A stretch of 7,099 nucleotides of DNA. It comes from Bacillota bacterium. Lineage in GTDB: Bacteria; Bacillota; Clostridia; Peptostreptococcales; Anaerovoracaceae. The stretch lies in the NCBI GenBank assembly GCA_016281165.1, contig JAEEIC010000115.1:1-7099 (forward strand), in the 5' to 3' direction. Each line of letters begins with the position of its first letter. The first letter of the stretch is position 1. A program made the translations under genes and the position numbers. Below are positions 1-6,149 of the stretch, piece by piece. A model generated the notes under the pieces. It was not told the DNA's origin and made no database searches. It saw only the letters and a program-made list of their open reading frames with translations.

Positions 1-56
1 CCCCTTTTTTTCTTGTGCGCAAGCTCGTTGATCCTGTCGATCTCATTCTTTAACAT
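1..56 (-). CDS. DUF896 (YnzC-like) small protein, N-terminal fragment
   Basis: This short partial gene is cut by the window edge; 18 codons are visible, reading MLKNEIDRINELAHKKKR. The IxRINELAxKxK pattern is the hallmark start of DUF896 proteins, small (about 75-residue) largely helical cytosolic proteins of Bacillota. B. subtilis YnzC, encoded in the LexA-controlled yneA operon, is the known example. The ATG at 56-54 lies inside the end of the comEA-like gene in the +1 frame, giving a 14-nt overlap. It is preceded by an AAAGGA ribosome site about 8 nt upstream, within codons of that gene. It should share the comEA-like promoter and be translationally coupled. Its molecular function is not known, and the missing three quarters prevent checking the rest of the family pattern. 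Confidence 0.8.
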   Translation of the reverse strand, partial: MLKNEIDRINELAHKKKR

Positions 57-537
57 ATATGCTGTCCTTTATCTTTTCATAAGTCGCGGGCCCGATGCCT
101 TTGACGCGGAGGATGTCCTCCTTGCGCGTAAAGCCGCCGCCGGCCCTTCTGTATTCGATGATCGCCTCCGCCTTGACCGGCCCTATGCCCTTAAGGCTCT
201 GGAGCTCGTAAGATCCGGCGCTGTTGATGTCTATCAGGCCCTCATATCTCCCGTCGGACGGCAGCTTTACAGGCTCCGGGGAAGCCGTGAGAGCTTCCGA
301 TATCCCTTTCGAGGCAGGATCCTGCTCCTCTTCTTCCGCCGTAAAGACCGAAGCGCCGGGAGCGCCGCGCGGCTGCTGCCGCTCTTCCGCGGCCGCGGAC
401 TGCGCGACAGGCTTTAAGAGCGTGATCTCGCCCGGCTCTCCGCCCTTCACATAAGAAGCCATCGAGCCTATGGCCGTGACGGCCACGAAGATGCCGACGG
501 CGATGTTTTTGATGATGCCCGCTTCGGGATATCTCAT
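43..537 (-). CDS. Membrane-anchored ComEA-like helix-hairpin-helix protein
   Basis: The 164-residue protein has an N-terminal membrane anchor at about 9-29, a low-complexity Ala/Glu/Pro linker (about 30-98) and a C-terminal helix-hairpin-helix domain at 100-164. The domain has the ComEA layout: LIDINSAGSYELQSLKGIGP, then EYRRAGGGF, then VKGIGPATYEKIKD. Two hairpin motifs, LKGIGPVKAEAI (115-126) and VKGIGPATYEKI (145-156), are expected to bind the DNA backbone. ComEA proteins capture DNA outside the membrane during natural transformation. This one is shorter than B. subtilis ComEA, and its linker shows no recognisable SLBB domain. comEC does not follow within the window, so a competence role is unproven. 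The start follows a consensus promoter, and its stop overlaps the downstream DUF896 gene by 14 nt. Confidence 0.9.
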   Translation of the reverse strand: MRYPEAGIIKNIAVGIFVAVTAIGSMASYVKGGEPGEITLLKPVAQSAAAEERQQPRGAPGASVFTAEEEEQDPASKGISEALTASPEPVKLPSDGRYEGLIDINSAGSYELQSLKGIGPVKAEAIIEYRRAGGGFTRKEDILRVKGIGPATYEKIKDSIYVKE

Positions 538-566
538 ATCTCTTCCGCCCGCGCCGTTCTGTAAAT

Positions 567-595
567 ATTATACATCAAAGGTATATCGATGTCAA
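567..595 (-). promoter_or_regulatory. Perfect consensus sigma-A promoter of the comEA-like gene
   Basis: TTGACA (590-595), a 17-bp spacer and TATAAT (567-572) form an exact match to the vegetative promoter consensus, in the 75-bp gap after the YibE/F gene. The predicted start is near 560, leaving a leader of about 23 nt before the ATG at 537, with a weak GGAAGAG ribosome site. I see no LexA-type box or other operator in it. Confidence 0.85.
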
Positions 596-612
596 CGGCC
601 GGCGGCAGCCTT

Positions 613-1956
613 CTATTTCAGCTTGACCTCCTGCGTGTAGAAGTTTATGGGATCCTTTTCGGGGATTATGGACTTTTCGGCGGGAAGAGGTTCGCTCTTC
701 GCGCCGGCGTCCTTCTTCCTTTTCTTTCTGCTCCGCGCTCCGTCCAGATCTTCTTTCGCGAATCTGAGGCTCTCTCTGTCGGTATAGAAGAAGCAGCAGA
801 CCAGGGCCGTGAGCGGTATGGCCAGCAGTATGGCGAGGCTGCCGGTGACGGACTGCAGCATCTCCACGGCGATGTTCTCGCGGTTCAGGAGCTCCAGGAG
901 CGAGGAGGAATAAGTGATGTATATCAGTATCGAGCAGAGATTGCTGCCGATATAGGCAAGGACCAGGGTGTTGGCCATGGTGCCCATGACGTCGCGGCCG
1001 ATGTTCATGCCGCTTTTGAAGAGGCCGCCGAAGCCTATATGCGGGGCGTTCCTGTGCACCTCGTAAAGAGACGAGGAGATATCCATGGCGACGTCCATCA
1101 CGGCGCCCATGGCGCCTATGACTATCATCGCGAATATGACTCCGCGCAGGTCTATCTTCACGCCCGACTGCAGATACTGCAGGTAGACCGAATGCTCGTC
1201 CAGTATGCCCGTGAGCCTTAAGACCTTGTCGAAGACCCCGGAGATGAGCGCCGCCACCGCCACGCCGAAGCCGCAGCCCAGCATGGTCATGAAGGACTTG
1301 ATCGTGGCCCCGTTGGTGATGAGCAGGGTCATGATGATGGTGAAGACGCAGGTCAGGGCCGTCATCAGGTAGATGTTCCAGCCCGCCAGCACCGAAGGCA
1401 CGAAGACGGCGAAGACCGCGAGGCAGGTAAAGCCCAGGGATACTACCGTGTTGATGCCCTTTATGCCGCCGAAGACTATCAGCAGCACTATGAAGGCCCC
1501 TATGAGCCACATGACACCGTCGAGCCTCGCGTAGCCGCCGAAGACCCAGTCGCTGCCGCTGTCGCTGCTCCCGTAGTTGTAGAGCATGACCTTGTCGCCG
1601 ACGGAGACCGGCTGCTCGAGCGACATATTGGTGTAATTGTCGCTGGTCTGCTCCGCCTGAACTGTCTGCCCCCTGAAATCGCCGCGGGTGATGACCTTGG
1701 CGTAGAAGATCTGCACGTAGTTCTCGTAGGTGGTCCCGGGATCGGTCTGGTAGGAGTCGGTCTTGTATTCGCCTATCTCGGTGACCCTCGCCTTGACGGC
1801 CCAGGCGCCTTCCATGTTGAAGATGTCGAGGTCCTTTACGGCCAGCCTGTTGCCGATGAAGATGAGCAGGGCCGAGACCGCGAAGGTGACGAGCCAGATC
1901 AAAGCGCTCCTGCTGCCTGTTATGGACTTTTCGTTCGTCTTTCTGTTTCTGTCCAT
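613..1956 (-). CDS. YibE/F family multi-pass membrane protein
   Basis: This is a 447-residue integral membrane protein of the YibE/F family, whose function is not established. One membrane segment at about 18-37 is followed by an extracytoplasmic domain (about 40-145) rich in Tyr, Thr and Asp. About seven further hydrophobic segments lie near 146-164, 168-190, 194-214, 221-246, 271-291, 322-350 and 366-391. The most conserved family stretch, GAMGAVMDVAMDISSSLYEV at 281-300 and GLFKSGMNIGRDVMGTMANT at 311-330, is present and contains charged and polar residues (D288, D292, E299, D322) next to or within membrane segments. The C-terminal tail is hydrophilic and strongly basic (RSRKKRKK at 408-415), probably cytoplasmic. 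The gene starts 12 nt after the DUF2344 stop; a TAGGAG ribosome site overlaps that stop, so it is the likely last gene of the obgE operon. No terminator is visible after it. Confidence 0.88.
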   Translation of the reverse strand: MDRNRKTNEKSITGSRSALIWLVTFAVSALLIFIGNRLAVKDLDIFNMEGAWAVKARVTEIGEYKTDSYQTDPGTTYENYVQIFYAKVITRGDFRGQTVQAEQTSDNYTNMSLEQPVSVGDKVMLYNYGSSDSGSDWVFGGYARLDGVMWLIGAFIVLLIVFGGIKGINTVVSLGFTCLAVFAVFVPSVLAGWNIYLMTALTCVFTIIMTLLITNGATIKSFMTMLGCGFGVAVAALISGVFDKVLRLTGILDEHSVYLQYLQSGVKIDLRGVIFAMIVIGAMGAVMDVAMDISSSLYEVHRNAPHIGFGGLFKSGMNIGRDVMGTMANTLVLAYIGSNLCSILIYITYSSSLLELLNRENIAVEMLQSVTGSLAILLAIPLTALVCCFFYTDRESLRFAKEDLDGARSRKKRKKDAGAKSEPLPAEKSIIPEKDPINFYTQEVKLK

Positions 1957-1968
1957 ATCATCTATCTC

Positions 1969-2676
1969 CTATTCGCCCGGGTAGAGCTCGAGCAGAGGGA
2001 CGAGAGCGCCCTCCTTCAGGCCGTATATCTCGAGCCTTGTGACCCTGACGCTGCCCTTTTCGGGCGACAGCCCGCAAAAAGACGCGAAGCTCTCGGCCAG
2101 GCTCAGGGGATTCAGGTTCTCGTTGGTCGCGCATCTTAAGAGGCAGTGGATGACGGCCTCCTCTCCTTCCGCTCCTTCCGCCGGCTCAAAGCTTTTGATC
2201 ATGTTCTTGACGTCTTTTTCGACCGGCTGCTTCGTCTTCTTGTCCTTTTTGATCACCGTGACTTTGTCCCGCGAAAGGAAGGCCCGGGCCTTTTCCGCGC
2301 TCAAAAGACGGCCGTCCGGTATCCTGATCTCGTAAGAGGCGTACTCGCTGTAGGCCGAAAGGTTCTTCTTCTGCAGGGGGATCTTCCTCGAGGCCGTGAA
2401 CTTTATCCCTTCGGGAAGGAAGGCGTTGAGCTCGGCCGCGGCCTCGTCTTTGTCAAGATCCATCGGCGTCTCGAGCTCGAAATACTCGGAAACGCTCTCA
2501 AAGCCCAGCGACAGAGGCTGCACGACGTTTATCATCTCGTGGGGATTGTAGCCCTTGGAGTAGTCCACGGCGATCCCCGCTTTTTTCAGGCTCCTTTTGA
2601 AGAGCCTGTGCAGGTCGAGATGGGATATATATCTCATGTTCCCCTGCTTGGTGAATCTCATGACATATCTATTCAT
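1969..2676 (-). CDS. TIGR03936 / DUF2344 radical SAM-associated protein
   Basis: This is a 235-residue protein of a family named only for being encoded next to, or fused to, TIGR03960 radical SAM proteins. The N-terminal signature is clear: RFTKQGNMRYISHLDLHRLF, then KGYNPHEMINVVQPLSLGFESVSEYFELE at about 42-70. These match the family pattern of basic residues, SHLD, GxNPH and PLSxGxxSxxEY. The remainder is less conserved, with a lysine-rich stretch (KKDKKTKQPVEK) at about 143-154. There is no membrane segment and no cysteine motif, so it is probably a cytosolic partner or substrate-handling subunit. The start codon overlaps the upstream gene's stop by 8 nt (ATGAATAG). A second ATG 15 nt downstream is possible but has no better ribosome site. 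The partnership with the upstream enzyme is inferred from family context. Confidence 0.9.
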   Translation of the reverse strand: MNRYVMRFTKQGNMRYISHLDLHRLFKRSLKKAGIAVDYSKGYNPHEMINVVQPLSLGFESVSEYFELETPMDLDKDEAAAELNAFLPEGIKFTASRKIPLQKKNLSAYSEYASYEIRIPDGRLLSAEKARAFLSRDKVTVIKKDKKTKQPVEKDVKNMIKSFEPAEGAEGEEAVIHCLLRCATNENLNPLSLAESFASFCGLSPEKGSVRVTRLEIYGLKEGALVPLLELYPGE

Positions 2677-4531
2677 AGATATCGCCCCATCTGCATTCGG
2701 TGTAGCGGTTCAGGCCGCAGCCGTTGCAGCCGTAGCGGCAGTCCTTCGTGGTGACCGCCTTCTGCGCCTTCTCATATTCTCTTAAGAGGAAGCTCTCCGT
2801 CACGCCGCAGTCGATGATCTCCCAGGGCAGAGGGCTGCCGGGCTCAAAGCCCCTGAGCGCGGCGCAGCTGTCGTCTATGCCGGTCTCCTTCAGCGCCCTC
2901 TCCCAGCCCTCGCGGCTGAAATGCTCGGTCCAGGCGTCGAAGGTGCAGCCGTAGGAATAGGCCCTCCTCAGCGTCTCGCAGAGCTCTCTTCCGCCCCGGG
3001 CGAAGATCGCCTCCAGGCGGCTGGTGAAGCTCCCGTGATAGTGATAGGTCACGCCCTTGAGCTTTCTGAACTTGTCGGCCAGATAGTAGTGCTTGCGTTC
3101 GAATTCCTTCTCGGTGTCCTGAGGGACCCACTGGAAGGGCGTGAAGGGCTTGGGGACGAAATTGGCGACGCTCACCGAGACAGAGAAACGTCCCCTGCTG
3201 CCGCCGTTCTTGTATATGGCGAGCTTCATGATGCGGTCGGCGAGATCGGCGATGCCGTCCAGGTCCTCGTCGGTCTCGGTGGGAAGGCCCATCATGAAAT
3301 AGAGCTTGACCGAAGTCCAGCCCAGGTCTATGGCCTTGTTAAGGGCGGTGAAGATCTCTTCCTCGCTGATGTTCTTGTTGATGACGTCCCTGAGCCTCTG
3401 GGTGCCCGCTTCGGGCGCGAAGGTGAGGCCCGTCTTCCTGATGCGCTGCATCTCGTCCATCACCTTGAAGGCGAAGTTGTCGAGGCGCAGCGAGGGAAGC
3501 GAAAGAGAGATCTGCTTCTTCTGGCAGTAGTCCATGAGCTTTAGGACCAGCTCCTCGAACTCGCTGTGATCGGAGGTCGAGAGCGAGAGCAGGGAGAGCT
3601 CGCTGTTGCCGCTGCTCTCGAGCTGCTTCCTGGCCAGCTCGCATATCCTGTCCGGGGTCCTCTGCCTTACCGGCCTGTAGAGCATGCCGGCCTGGCAGAA
3701 CCTGCAGCCCCTGGAGCAGCCCCTCATGATCTCCACGACCGATCTGTCGTGCACGACCTCTATCAGGGGCACTATGTTGGTCTCGGGGAACTCCGCGGTC
3801 TCGATGTCGTCGATGATGGCCTTGAGGACCCTGTCCGGGGCCCCGTCCCACAGCTTCTTCATGCCGCAGTAGCGGCCGTTCTCATCGTACAGCGGCTCGT
3901 AGAACGAAGGCACGTAGACGCCGCGTATGTCCGCGGCCTTCCTGAGGAACCATTCCTTCGTCTGCCCTTCTCTTTTCCTCCGCTGCGCCAGCCGCACCAG
4001 CTCTCTGATCTGCAGCTCGCCGTCTCCGGTCATCACGACGTCGAAAAAGTCGGCTAAAGGCTCGGCGTTGAAAGCGCAGGGCCCGCCGCAGACTATGAGA
4101 GGATCGCTCTCGGACCTGTCCCTGCTGTTCAGCGGTATGCCCGCCAGATCGAGCATCAGCAGTATGTTGGTATAGGAGAGCTCGTACTGGAGGGTGAAGC
4201 CCACCATGTCGGTCTGCGAAAGAGGCGTCTTGGTCTCGAGAGTGAAGAGAGGAAGGCCGGCCTTTCTCATCTCCTCCTCCATGTCCTTTTCGGGCGCGAA
4301 GGCCCGCTCGCAGCAGCAGTCTTCCGTGTTGTTCAGGACATTATAAAGTATCTGCATGCCAAGATACGACATGCCGATCTCGTAGCTGTCGGGGAAACAG
4401 AAGGCGAAGCGGAAGGTCCCGGGACCGGGATCCCTGATGACGCAGTTGGGCTCGCCCCCTATGTATCTCGCGGGTTTTTCCACCAGCGGGAGTATGGTCT
4501 CGAGCCGGCGGAGGACTTCGGTGTTATTCAT
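2669..4531 (-). CDS. TIGR03960-type radical SAM protein with B12-binding-like N-terminus
   Basis: This is a 620-residue radical SAM enzyme of unknown substrate. The N-terminal third (about 38-190) resembles the degenerate cobalamin-binding-like region of this family (PDSYEIGMSYLGMQILYN; CGGPCAFNAEPLADFFD; TGDGE); I see no DxHxxG cobalamin motif. The radical SAM core carries CSRGCRFC, with C272, C276 and C279 as the [4Fe-4S] ligands in the CX3CX2C spacing. It continues with FAPEAGTQRLRDVINKNI and YFMMGLPTETDEDL. A second cysteine group near the C-terminus (C598, C602, C605, C613) repeats the CX3CX2C spacing and may hold another cluster or a metal. Three adjacent cysteines at 72-74 are unusual. 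The ATG lies inside the end of obgE (ATGAATAA overlap) with only a weak upstream ribosome site, suggesting translational coupling. It is followed by its usual DUF2344 partner. Family assignment is firm; function is unknown. Confidence 0.93.
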   Translation of the reverse strand: MNNTEVLRRLETILPLVEKPARYIGGEPNCVIRDPGPGTFRFAFCFPDSYEIGMSYLGMQILYNVLNNTEDCCCERAFAPEKDMEEEMRKAGLPLFTLETKTPLSQTDMVGFTLQYELSYTNILLMLDLAGIPLNSRDRSESDPLIVCGGPCAFNAEPLADFFDVVMTGDGELQIRELVRLAQRRKREGQTKEWFLRKAADIRGVYVPSFYEPLYDENGRYCGMKKLWDGAPDRVLKAIIDDIETAEFPETNIVPLIEVVHDRSVVEIMRGCSRGCRFCQAGMLYRPVRQRTPDRICELARKQLESSGNSELSLLSLSTSDHSEFEELVLKLMDYCQKKQISLSLPSLRLDNFAFKVMDEMQRIRKTGLTFAPEAGTQRLRDVINKNISEEEIFTALNKAIDLGWTSVKLYFMMGLPTETDEDLDGIADLADRIMKLAIYKNGGSRGRFSVSVSVANFVPKPFTPFQWVPQDTEKEFERKHYYLADKFRKLKGVTYHYHGSFTSRLEAIFARGGRELCETLRRAYSYGCTFDAWTEHFSREGWERALKETGIDDSCAALRGFEPGSPLPWEIIDCGVTESFLLREYEKAQKAVTTKDCRYGCNGCGLNRYTECRWGDIYE

Positions 4532-5798
4532 CGATATACTCGAATTCGTAGTCGAAGACTCTGATGGTGTCCCCTTCCTTCATGCCCATCTCGAGCATGC
4601 GGGCGATGGCGCCTTTGCCTTCGATGTACTTGTAAAGGTACCTGAGCGAGCCGGCGTCGAAGAAATTGGTGGAATCGAATATCTTCCTCAGCTGCTTGCC
4701 GGTGACAGTGTAGCAGCCGTTCTCGAAGCTCACGTGCACCTCTCTGTAGTCGGGATCCTCGTCGGGCTCGCTGACCACGGCGATCTCTTCGGGCTCGTTC
4801 TCTTCCTCGTACTTTTTGAGCGCCCTGAAGGCCGCGTCAAGAACGGCCTTTACGCCCTCGTTTATGGGAGCGCAGATGGGATAGACCTCGTAGCCCCTGC
4901 CCTCGGCGTATCTCGTGAAGCGCTCGAGGTCCTCGTCCTCGGCCAGGTCGATCTTGTTGGCCGCAACTATCATGGGCTTATTCGCCAGCTTCTCGCTGTA
5001 GGATCTGAGCTCGGAATTGATCTTCTCGAAGTCTTCTATGGGGTCTCTTCCCTCGCTGCCCGAGACGTCGACGACGTGGATCAGCACCTTGGTCCTCTCC
5101 ACATGCTTGAGAAAATCGAGGCCCATGCCCAGCCCTTCTGAAGCGCCCTCTATGAGCCCCGGTATATCGACCAGGACGAAGGAATCGTCGTACATGCTGA
5201 CGATGCCCAGATTGGGATAAATGGTCGTGAAATGGTAGTCCGCGATCTTGGGATCGGCGTTGGTGGAGACCGAAAGGAAGCTCGATTTGCCCACGTTGGG
5301 GTAGCCCACGAGGCCCACGTCGGCGAGGAGCTTGAGCTCGAGCTCTATGGTCCTTTCTTTGGCGGCGCCGCCGGCTTCGGCGAAATTGGGCGCCTGGCGC
5401 ACCGAGTTCTTGTAGAAGACGTTGCCTTTGCCTCCCTTGCCGCCTTTGGCCGCGACGAAGGAAGCGCCGTTCTCCTTGAGATCGGCGAGCACATTGCCGC
5501 TGCTAACGTCTTTTACTATCGTCCCCACCGGGACCCTGATCACGAGGTCCTTGCCGTCTTTGCCGTACTGTTGGCGGCCTCTGCCGTCTTCTCCGCTCTC
5601 GGCCTCGTACTTTCTTCTGTAGCGGAAATCCATCAGGGTCCTGATGTTCACGTCGGCTTTGATGACGATGTCGCCTCCCCTGCCGCCGTTGCCCCCGTCG
5701 GGCCCGCCCTGCGGTATGAAGGCCTCTCTGCGGAAGGAGACCGAACCGTTGCCGCCCCGGCCGGACTTTATGAAGATCTGGGCTTTATCTACGAACAT
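4524..5798 (-). CDS. obgE: Obg family GTPase (ObgE/CgtA) with OCT domain
   Basis: Obg is an essential GTPase of late 50S subunit assembly, also linked to the stringent response and growth control. The 424-residue protein has the three expected parts. Residues 1-159 form the glycine-rich Obg fold (GRGGNGSVSFRREAFIPQGG). Residues about 160-330 are the GTPase domain, with P-loop GYPNVGKSS at 165-173, switch region TTIYPNLG at 191-198, DIPG at 211-214 and NKID at 281-284. The C-terminal OCT domain covers about 350-424. The G5 position, usually SA, appears as CA at 309-310. The ATG at 5798 has an AGGAG site 4 nt upstream and gives the canonical MFVDKAQIFIKSG start. The gene follows a terminator, and its last 8 nt overlap the radical SAM gene, so it probably heads a four-gene operon whose promoter is not evident. 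Confidence 0.98.
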   Translation of the reverse strand: MFVDKAQIFIKSGRGGNGSVSFRREAFIPQGGPDGGNGGRGGDIVIKADVNIRTLMDFRYRRKYEAESGEDGRGRQQYGKDGKDLVIRVPVGTIVKDVSSGNVLADLKENGASFVAAKGGKGGKGNVFYKNSVRQAPNFAEAGGAAKERTIELELKLLADVGLVGYPNVGKSSFLSVSTNADPKIADYHFTTIYPNLGIVSMYDDSFVLVDIPGLIEGASEGLGMGLDFLKHVERTKVLIHVVDVSGSEGRDPIEDFEKINSELRSYSEKLANKPMIVAANKIDLAEDEDLERFTRYAEGRGYEVYPICAPINEGVKAVLDAAFRALKKYEEENEPEEIAVVSEPDEDPDYREVHVSFENGCYTVTGKQLRKIFDSTNFFDAGSLRYLYKYIEGKGAIARMLEMGMKEGDTIRVFDYEFEYIDE

Positions 5799-5818
5799 GA
5801 CGCTCCTGTCTTTTCTGC

Positions 5819-5859
5819 AAAAATATAAAATCCCCTATGATACGCCGGTATCATAGGGG
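5819..5859 (-). terminator. Intrinsic terminator or attenuator between rpmA and obgE
   Basis: A perfect 12-bp stem CCCCTATGATAC / GTATCATAGGGG (5848-5859 with 5832-5843) encloses the 4-nt loop CGGC. It is followed on the minus strand by ATTTTATATTTTT, a T-rich tail. This is the best inverted repeat in the window. It lies between the rpmA stop and the obgE start, so it should end most transcripts of the ribosomal-protein unit or set a lower expression level for obgE by read-through. The T-rich tail is on the minus-strand side only, so it serves the minus-strand genes. Confidence 0.88.
5822..5827 (-). promoter_or_regulatory. Possible -10 box for obgE within the terminator tail
   Basis: TATATT, identical to the -10 box of the rplU promoter, lies in the T-rich tail about 24 nt before the obgE ATG. 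No acceptable -35 element exists at 16-18 bp upstream: that region is the terminator hairpin and reads TACCGG at the 17-bp position. There is no TGn extension. It is noted because the terminator leaves obgE without an obvious promoter. It is weak and could be chance. Confidence 0.2.
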
Positions 5860-5865
5860 CAGGCA

Positions 5866-6126
5866 TTAAGCTTCCTTGGAATAAACGCTTACCTGCTTGC
5901 GGGTCTTGTCCATTCTCTCGAACTTTACGACGCCGTCCTGCAGGGCGAACAGGGTATCATCGCCGCCGATACCGACGTTGTTGCCGGGATGGAACTTGGT
6001 CCCTCTCTGACGAACGAGAATGGTACCCGCGCTGACGAACTGGCCGTCTGCTCTCTTTATACCGAGACGTTTCGCTTCGCTGTCGCGACCGTTCTTAGAG
6101 CTTCCTACACCTTTTTTACTTGCCAT
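5866..6126 (-). CDS. rpmA: 50S ribosomal protein L27, no cleavable N-terminal extension
   Basis: L27 is an 86-residue 50S protein whose N-terminal arm reaches toward the peptidyl-transferase centre. The sequence starts MASKKGVGSSKNGRDSEAKR, and the family core with RQRGTKFHPGNNVG and DDTLFAL is intact. The start has an excellent AAGGAGGT site 7 nt upstream. In well-studied Bacillota such as Staphylococcus aureus and Bacillus subtilis, L27 carries a short extension before this point that the protease Prp (YsxB) removes, and prp lies between rplU and rpmA. Here both the extension and that gene are missing, since only 23 nt separate rplU from rpmA. Codons (CGT, CGC, GGT, GTA) look less GC-biased at third positions than in downstream genes, as expected for a highly expressed gene. 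A terminator hairpin begins 6 bp after the stop. Confidence 0.98.
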   Translation of the reverse strand: MASKKGVGSSKNGRDSEAKRLGIKRADGQFVSAGTILVRQRGTKFHPGNNVGIGGDDTLFALQDGVVKFERMDKTRKQVSVYSKEA

Positions 6127-6149
6127 GGTCTTACCTCCTTAAACGGAAA

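Noticed and set aside
540..600. LexA box in the comEA-like promoter
   Set aside because: I looked because DUF896 and recA suggested SOS control, but no GAAC-N4-GTTC-type dyad is present.
539..612. Terminator after the YibE/F gene
   Set aside because: Only short GC-rich self-complementarity (GGC/GCC) with no T-tract; what the gap clearly holds is a promoter.
575..1510. 311-codon minus-strand frame overlapping the YibE/F gene
   Set aside because: It is in another frame of the same strand, with a His/Arg/Gly-rich composition and no family resemblance. It is a shadow of the GC-rich YibE/F gene.
2146..2754. 202-codon plus-strand frame
   Set aside because: Antisense to the DUF2344 gene and the end of the radical SAM gene; no ribosome site and no recognisable domain.
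2921..3544. 207-codon plus-strand frame
   Set aside because: Antisense to the radical SAM gene; composition follows the complement of its codons.
4437..5141. 234-codon plus-strand frame
   Set aside because: Antisense across the obgE/radical SAM junction; no independent support.
5232..5828. 198-codon plus-strand frame
   Set aside because: Antisense to the Obg glycine-rich domain; shadow only.
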